Below, piece after piece: positions 57,371 through 64,000 of a stretch of DNA of 64,000 nucleotides. Below the pieces are notes generated by a model, which saw only the letters and a program-made list of their open reading frames with translations, made no database searches and had not been told where the DNA came from. This stretch comes from Cranoglanis bouderius (taxonomy: Eukaryota; Chordata; Actinopteri; Siluriformes; Cranoglanididae): assembly GCA_023630585.1 (NCBI GenBank), contig CM042547.1:1858450-1922449 (forward strand), given 5' to 3'. The position numbers were made by a program, and so were the translations under genes. The stretch's first letter is position 1; every line of letters begins with the position of its first letter.

Positions 57371-58125
57371 GTAAACTCCTAAAAAACATATACTGTACAT
57401 TCAAAACGTTACTCTTTTTACTTTTCAGTACAGTTAGACTGTGTGCGCCATAGTTATTATCAGTCATTTGTCCTTAAATGGCATTCAGCTTTAACTTCAG
57501 TAACTTGACAGACTTCAGACTGTCCCAGGACCAAGAATGAAAAACCTGACTGACGAGTTTTCCCAGGATGCCTCACATACTGTGTACAGTGGAGCAATAA
57601 CATATGTGAAGATATGAAGTAAATTTAAGTTCATCATTGAGCACTGTAATATTTATATCCAACACAGTGGATCCTGCCATTTTGTCAACCAATTGAAAGC
57701 CTTTGAAAGATTTTTTCAGTGAATGGCCTTCAGTGTGAGAAAACTACAAGAGGCAAAAGAATGTACATTGTGTTATGGTAAATGGTCTGCACTTACATAG
57801 TGTTTTTTTTTTTTTTTTAAGCTTTAGCATTTCGACAAAGTGCTTTACATGGCATGTGGAGACATGTTGTGGGCTGGGAACCAGTCCTTGATAAATGAAT
57901 AGGTGGATAAGTGTGCATGTTAAAGAGTTGTATTTTAATATAAAGGCTTAATTTAACCACTGCTGATGGAAGCCTTTCAAAAATACAAAGGCACACAGTT
58001 TAAAATCTGGTTCTTGTTAACTTCATTGGTTCAGCACACTGTTTTCCATCCAAAACATCTAAGCAAAGCTTACATGAACGCTAGGAGGCTAAATTAGTTT
58101 TTTTTCCCCCTCTCTCTTGTACCAG
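57371..58125 (+). other. Intron 1 of slc25a24-like gene
   Basis: gt...ag intron of 755 bp with a poly-T tract at about 57,805. No repeat recognised. Confidence 0.75.
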
Positions 58126-58252
58126 AAAATCATTTCTTCTGGGGACCTGGATGAAGACGAGCATCTTGACTTTGTAGAGTTTTCCAACTACCTGAAGGAA
58201 CGTGAGAAAAAGCTCAATCTGACTTTCAAGAGTCTAGACAAAAACAATGATG
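58126..58252 (+). CDS. slc25a24l: slc25a24-like carrier, coding exon 2
   Basis: Acceptor TTGTACCAG, donor GTAAGA. Reads KIISSGDLDEDEHLDFVEFS, NYLKEREKKLNLTFKSLDKN, NDG. Second EF-hand loop DLDEDEHLDFVE; the third begins DKNNDG at the exon end (phase 1), as in vertebrate SLC25A24. Exon 3 (rest of EF-hand 3) was not found in the remaining 5.7 kb, which is mostly repeats, so it presumably lies beyond the window. Confidence 0.8.
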
Positions 58253-58474
58253 GTAAGATTTCAAGGCAGATTTTTCTCCAGTTCATCTTGTGTGTGAAAC
58301 ATAAGACTGATTAATCTACGATTATCTAGTCCTGTAACTGTCTCATTCTTTTATATTTATTTAGGTCTAGAAACATTTTTTATTTTATCAAAAAACTTGT
58401 AGATTATTATTTCTGTTAAAATAACAGAGTAACATTATCATAAATGGGATTAGAGACTACTGTTTCATGCTTTA

Positions 58475-59221
58475 TGTTATGTAACACAAACGGGGACTGG
58501 ATGCAAGTGCAGGGGAAAGTCACTTTAATAAGAACAAACCACAAGTATAAGGACAGGGGGAAATGCAAAGAACCATAAGTATTGGGACAGGGGAAAAACG
58601 TAACTCAAAATGTAGGGTCAAAACAAACGATAATCCTCATGAAAAAACAAAGGCTGTGGTTTACAAAAAATACATGGGCAATAATCCACAGAATCACCAG
58701 GAAGTAGATCCACAAAGGATAGGTTATATTCCACAATAGAATGAGGCAGTAACACAAAGGCAAGGTTATATTCCACAATAGAACAAGGCAGTAATCCAAA
58801 CAATCGCAAGGCTGGAGTCCATGGTCCAGGAGAGTGCAAACGCACGGCACATTCATTCACAACATTCAGTACTTTCATACTCCACGAGGAAGCAGAAACG
58901 GGAAGAAGTTTAAATAAGGAGGGTAATCGGAAACAAACGAGATTAAACACAAAACACCTGAAACTCATAATTAAACAATAAACGGAAAACCTATCAATGA
59001 ACGGGGCGGAGACATGACGTAAACCAGGGAGCAGAAAACCAATGAAAATACCGAGGCGGGGACATGACTTAAAACAAAAAAAAGCACATGGCAAAGTAAA
59101 CAAAACATTAGTTCATGAATGGGGAGGCGCTGCTCTCAGCAACGAGGCGCAAGGAATGCGGAAGTGTTCGAGTCAGCCGCTCGCTTCGCGACCGACTCCG
59201 AGAACGAGGGAAACTCTAACA
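58475..59221 (-). mobile_element. Solo LTR of the A/B LTR family
   Basis: Bounded by TGTTA and TAACA with a perfect 5-bp duplication CTTTA on both sides (58,470-58,474 and 59,222-59,226). Its internal landmarks (aatccacaaa/acgcaaggt style tracts, catgacgtaaaccaggg, aggaatgcggaagtgttcg) match the LTRs of A and B, but it is more divergent. It arose by LTR-LTR recombination. It lies in intron 2 of the slc25a24-like gene. Confidence 0.9.
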
Positions 59222-59226
59222 CTTTA

Positions 59227-59930
59227 AGATGACATTTTATTAGAATAGTTACATAAATAATAGTCCTCACTTGAAAGTTGATTCACCACTTTGTGTTTTT
59301 TTGCCCCTCTGTTCATTGTACTTGAACATCATTTCACTTTTGTAGCAGATCAGTCAGTCCAATAGTATAAATGTCAGATATAGTCTGTAGGTAATTGTAT
59401 ATTTAATAAATTTTACATTTAATATCTGCCCAGGTTAACTCCAGGGACACATTTTCCAGCCTGTAACGCAAAGCCTTGAAACCATTCTTTAAAATGATGC
59501 ATAGAATATCTAATGGATACCACATTTAAAATACAGCATGTATTTAAAGACATACAACATTGTCCAAAATGTTATGTTTCAATAACATTCAATAAGTAGG
59601 TCATAAATTTCACGTACTAATTCTTCAGGACAAAGAAGTTGGACTAACGTTTCTTGCCAAAGTAAATCATGTCAGATCTTTTTCCACCTTGTGTGATAAA
59701 GCAACCAACAAAATCCAATGAAAGACAAACAGAAACAGTTTAGGGGAAGAATAAGAAAAAACTTACAATAACCTGGTGTGCACATGCTTGTATAATGGGG
59801 CATGTGACTGTGCTCAGAATTATCCAATCACATTCAGAGTCATATTCAAAAGTAATTATCATGCAGCTGTCATCAGTGAAGTGATTCAGATTAAGTCCAA
59901 ATAAAAATCAGCTGATTCTGTGGGATTTTC
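59227..59930. other. Intron 2, no gene recognised
   Basis: AT-rich sequence. The last 150 bp may be the leader of the Tc1 remnant that follows. Confidence 0.4.
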
Positions 59931-60485
59931 TTGAGATCTTCTTGGTTTCATCCTGAAGCCATGGTCCATAAAGAGTTTACAAGAGTGTACAAAGCATGTA
60001 CAGGATCTCATCATGGAAAGGAGATCAGGAGAGGGATTTCCAAGATATTAGATGTACCATGGATCTCTGTGAAGGCCATCATCAAGTGTCATTACAGTGA
60101 CATTACCAAGAATAGGACTTCCCTCTAAAAGGACAAAAAGAAAAGAAGCTGCTAAAAGACCTACAGCAACATTAAAGCAGCTACAGGAATATCTACAATT
60201 ACTGCTTGTGATGACAAGCCCTCGTATTTTTCACATGTCTAGGCAAGTGGTGTAGGTTCACTAGATGGAATCCATCCCCATGGTGAAGCATGCCATGGAG
60301 CTGCTTCTCTTCAGCTGGCACTGGGGCTCTAGTCAAAATAGAGGGAATCATGGATCTTCATATTTCAGCACAAAACCTGCAGGCCTCTGACAGACAGCTG
60401 AAGATGAAGAAAAAAATTCACCTTCCATATTCAACTTCTGTATTTCAAACATGGCCATCATTTCCTTGGGGTTCTAAAGTTCAAA
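59931..60485 (+). mobile_element. Tc1-like remnant, strongly decayed
   Basis: MVHKEFTRVYKACTGSHHGK with ISKILDVPWISVKAIIK (HTH-like), later MPWSCFSSAGTGALVKIEGI MD (the [10 protein letters not shown] motif). Many stops. The DD34E core is mostly lost. Confidence 0.7.
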
Positions 60486-60489
60486 GAGT

Positions 60490-60905
60490 TCAAATGGACA
60501 TTATTAATTTTCTGTGACCCCTAGCCTTGACCATGCTACTTGTTTTTAAATTCCAGATTTATAATAAAGGACTACAGTAACATTTGAACATTTTAATATG
60601 TCAGCAGCATACATACGTGCACCATAAGTGACTAAAAACCAAAGGAGTATTTCTTGACTTACTAGTCTAATGGAAAGTGTTGTGGTGTTCTAGGAAAATA
60701 ATACATCCTGGGGTGGTGTGTTACGGACCAACAGGAACCAGCTTGTTTTATACTTGACACATGATTTTGCGTGTTTGTGCAGAAGCACCAGTAAAGTGAC
60801 TGGTGTTATTATTCACACGTTCACTGTGTATCTTATGTACATAAATAATATTTATTATGAGACAGCATTCACTAGACAGTACTTCAGAGCCAAAACATCC
60901 CATGA
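60490..60905. repeat. Dispersed repeat, copy 1 of a nearby direct pair
   Basis: ggacattattaattttctgt through agccaaaacatccca repeats at 61,118-61,532 with about 90% identity by eye. Related sequence occurs at 9.87-10.17 kb and 11.14 kb. Confidence 0.75.
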
Positions 60906-61117
60906 GGGGTGATGGGTAATAAAAACTGATCCTTCAGGGCCTATGATTTTAGTGGCTTGAGTTAATGAGTTCAAATTCTGAACATCTAGAACAGTTGCAT
61001 TCAAGAGTGCCACATGTTCTGTTGTCTTGTTCATTTAAATCACTCCTGGCAAGCAAGTCTTCAATGCTTCTGTCTTGTCTGTAGGACAGGGGTTCCTAAA
61101 AATTTTGGGCAAATGAC

Positions 61118-61800
61118 CCCAAATGGACATTATGAATTTTCTGTGACCTCAAGCCTTGACCAGGCTACTTGTTTTTAAATTCCAGATTTATAATAAACGA
61201 CTACAGTAACATTTGAACATTTTATTATGTCAGTAGCATACATACATGTACCATAAGTGACTAAAAATCAAAGGAATATTTCTTGACTTACTAGTCTAAT
61301 GGAAAGTGTTGTGGTGTTCTAGGAAAATAATGCATCCCGGGGTGGTGTGTTATGGGCCAATGCCAAGCAGCTTGGCTTATACTTGACGCTTGATTTCTCG
61401 TGTGCGTGCAGAAGCAGTGGAAATGCAACTGGTGTTATTATTCACACATTCGCTGTATATCTTATGTACATCCATAATATTTATTACAAGACAACACTCA
61501 GTAGATGGTATGTCAGAGTCAAAACATCCCAGTCCATCTGGATTTCAAGTCAAACTGTAAAATGTTTAGTGATTTCATGCACAATGATGTTAAACACACA
61601 GACAAGTTTTGTCTCTCTTTAAAACTTTCTGTTGTCGCTCTGATTGTTGCCATCGGGCTGCAATTCAAATAGAAAACTTTACATTCAAAAGTATTTAATA
61701 GTCTAGAAAATCCGGAAAGCTGGTGCAAAAAACAGACCTTTTGGTAGGTTTTAAGACACATGAGAGGTTTTTAAATTAACACTAACTGTAGATAGTTAAT
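61118..61800. repeat. Dispersed repeat, copy 2 (longer)
   Basis: Direct copy of 60,490-60,905. It continues with ctctttaaaactttctgttg through aattaacactaactgtagat, which parallels 9,960-10,150. Confidence 0.75.
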
Positions 61801-62820
61801 GTAATAGTACATAAGTATGTGATTTGAGACACACTGTAGTGTGTTTAGTGGAGGGAGATGGAAGGGGGAATTTTTTTTTTTTTTTTTGCTAAACTACACT
61901 AGTGCACCATATCTAGAAACTGAAATGAACTAAAATAGCCAGTATGTGTAATGTGTAGTAATGTGAAAAGCTCTATGATGATCTTTGACGTTATTAGGGA
62001 AAGCACAGTTGTAAAAAATAATCATATATTTCCTTACTTGTCTGAATAAAGTATTCATTTTTACTGCAGATGTGTTGAAGTATCATTAGCTGTGAATAAG
62101 GAAATACATTTTTGCAGAGATTTGGTTGTGAGAGTCTGTCGGTTTGTAATGGATGGTGGATTTCAAGGTGGAATTTGTCGACTTCAAGCATATGAGTCAG
62201 GGTGAGCAATACTTCATGTATATTCCACGGCTGGGTGAAATGTGGAGAAGGAAGAAATAAAAAGCTGGAGCTCCTCAACTGTGCAGTTAGCAATGCCAAA
62301 GATGTCATTGATGATGGACATTTGCCCAGTCCAGAGCAAGAAACAATGCAGTTGCATATAGTTATAATAAATTTTACAACATTCAAAACCATAACAAGGG
62401 ACAGACACTTAGCATCATGTAGACAGCACAGAAAGTGAAGCAGTATAAACAGACAAACACAATTAGTATTACATGAAGCAGATACAGGTGCAGAGACAAA
62501 TTATGACTGATAATATTGGGGGAGAGTAACAGAAATGTTGGAAGGAGCAAGACCATAGAGTGACTTAAATGAAAGCAAGAGAATTTTATATATAATATGG
62601 GATGCGACAGGTAGCCAGTGAAGGTTATATAGATGGGAGTGATATGTGTAGAACGTTTATTGTAAGTTAGTACTCTCACAGAAGAATAAATCCACAAAGA
62701 GGGTATAGCTGGGTTCCATTTTAGTCCCCTTACTAACATCTCTTATCTGTGAGTAAAATTGGGAATTGAAGCTGAAGCAGTTAAGTGTTAACACAACTTA
62801 AGCTCTGATAATCTTAAAAG
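61801..62820. other. No gene recognised
   Basis: A poly-T tract at 61,869-61,888. Minus-strand frames at 61,994-62,739 are open but match nothing I know; part may belong to the adjoining Penelope element. Confidence 0.4.
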
Positions 62821-62824
62821 ACTT

Positions 62825-63240
62825 TTAGCAGGTGGATCCTTTCAAAGTCGCGCATCAAGTAAATGTTTTCAGGCTCTCAAGCCATCTTCGTTAGGAATGA
62901 CTGTATACAGGTGTTTGACGTCCATGGAAAAAAGTAAAGTATGGTTTTGCAGTGACTGCTCTTTAAAGCATTCAGAGGTTTGTAGGAAGTGTCAAGAGTC
63001 TTTGACAAATTGTCAGTAAAGTCTGACAAAATGGATGGAAAATGTCATCTAGATACTATGATATAATTTCTGTGGGACAAGAACAAGCTGAAACAATCAG
63101 ACGTCCAGGGTGCTTTCCTTCTGTATTTTGGGGAGAAGATAGAAATGGCTGCACTAGGGATTATCCACCATTATGTTCACGGGCAAATTGCATTAGTAAT
63201 AACAGATTGAATGGAGGACTGTGATGTCATCGTCGATCTG
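62825..63240 (-). mobile_element. Penelope-like reverse transcriptase fragment
   Basis: Minus strand pieces FYLLPKIQK (63,165), SACSCPTEII-like (63,085), KDS-HFLQTSE and LLFSMDVKHLYTVIPNEDGL (62,900-62,950) follow the order of Penelope RT (FYMLPKIHK..., LDV-SLYT-IP). Many stops and frameshifts. The catalytic YADD and the GIY-YIG domain are not seen. Confidence 0.65.
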
Positions 63241-63290
63241 CCTATAGAAGCTGGTATCAGAATGTTGCGACTCAGCTTATTTGATGTACA

Positions 63291-64000
63291 GTTGGGGAAA
63301 AAGTATTTGATCCCCTGCTGATTTTGTACGTTTGCCCACTGACAAAGAAATGATCAGTCTATAATTTTAATGGTAGGTGTATTTTAACAGTGAGAGACAG
63401 AATAACAACGCATTTCAAAAAAGTTATAAATTGATTTGCATTTTAATGAGTGAAATAAGTATTTGATCCCCTATCAATCAGCAAGATTTCTGGCTGCCAG
63501 GTGTCTTTTACACAGGTACCGAGCTGAGATTGGGAGCACTCTCTTAAAGGGAGTGCTCCTAATCTCAGCTTGTTACCTGTATAAATGACACCTGTCCACA
63601 GAAGCAATCAATCAATCAATCAGATTCCAAACTCTCCACCATGGCCAAGACCAAAGAGCTGTCCAAGGATGTCAGTGACAAGATTGTAGACCTACACAAG
63701 GCTGGAATGGGCTACAAGACCATCGCCAAGCAGCTTGGTGAGAAGGTGACAAGAGTTTGTGCGATTATTCGTAAATGGAAGAAACACAAAATAACTGTCG
63801 GTCTCCCTCGGTCTGGGGCTCCATGTAAGATCTCACCTCGTGGAGTTTCAATGATCATGAGAACGGTGAGGAATCAGCCCAGAACTACACGGGAGGATCT
63901 TGTCGATGATCTCAAGGCAGCTGGGACCATAGTCACCAAGAAAACAATTGGTAACACACTATGCCGTTAAGGACTGAAATCCTGCAGCGTCCACAAGGTC
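63291..64000 (+). mobile_element. Tc1-like transposon, second copy of the 49.7 kb family (runs off window)
   Basis: Left end gttggggaaaaagtatttga. ATG at 63,641 gives [20 protein letters not shown] and stays open to NTLCR, where a TAA (63,968-63,970) replaces an Arg or Glu codon. The leader carries a 20-bp-armed hairpin (63,522-63,570) absent from the 49.7 kb copy. Confidence 0.9.

Overview
The window looks like nuclear DNA of a teleost fish, perhaps an ostariophysan such as a catfish (weak inference). It is intron-rich and AT-rich, full of dinucleotide microsatellites, and packed with element families typical of ray-finned fish: Tc1-like, RTE, DIRS, EnSpm/CACTA, hAT, L1/Tx1 and Penelope. No bacterial features, CRISPR arrays, rRNA genes or convincing functional tRNA genes were seen.

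Host genes. (1) Seventeen exons on the minus strand, from about 44.28 kb down to base 1, match the middle and C-terminal parts of myomegalin (PDE4DIP). Most junctions have good splice sites and compatible phases. The locus nevertheless carries three in-frame stops at conserved codons (42,334; 37,911; 7,441) and at least two exon frameshifts. No N-terminal exons were found between it and the next gene. I read it as a decayed, 5'-truncated pseudogene or dying paralogue. (2) The first two coding exons of an slc25a24-like mitochondrial ATP-Mg/Pi carrier lie at 57.19-58.25 kb on the plus strand and look intact. (3) One orphan exon of elp3 lies at 45.60-45.72 kb.

Mobile DNA fills the rest. 0.9-2.6 kb: hAT-type element. 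3.4-7.3 kb: LTR element A (gag only). 11.8-15.9 kb: DIRS element flanked by foldback repeats. 16.85-34.86 kb: an approximately 18 kb CACTA-like element with 19-bp terminal inverted repeats (TIRs) and a CA target duplication. It is inserted in a foldback repeat and itself contains an RTE LINE (19.1-22.3 kb, 16-bp duplication), LTR element B (23.1-27.5 kb, TAGAC duplication) and a Tc1 element (31.5-33.0 kb). 38-64 kb: an AP-1-site minisatellite, many Tc1-like copies, SINEs, a 5'-truncated L1, a piggyBac remnant, an unclassified element with TACT duplications (54.6-56.9 kb), a solo LTR (58.5-59.2 kb) and a Penelope fragment near 63 kb.

The most novel item is the LTR family A/B. Both copies encode a Gag-like protein fused to a zinc finger whose eight ligands have exactly the spacing of the C6H2 finger of methionine aminopeptidase 1, followed by long tandem peptide repeats. 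Neither copy has pol, and only 17-18 nt separate the 5' LTR from the start codon, leaving no room for an ordinary tRNA primer site. This suggests a non-autonomous retroelement that captured a host zinc-finger exon.
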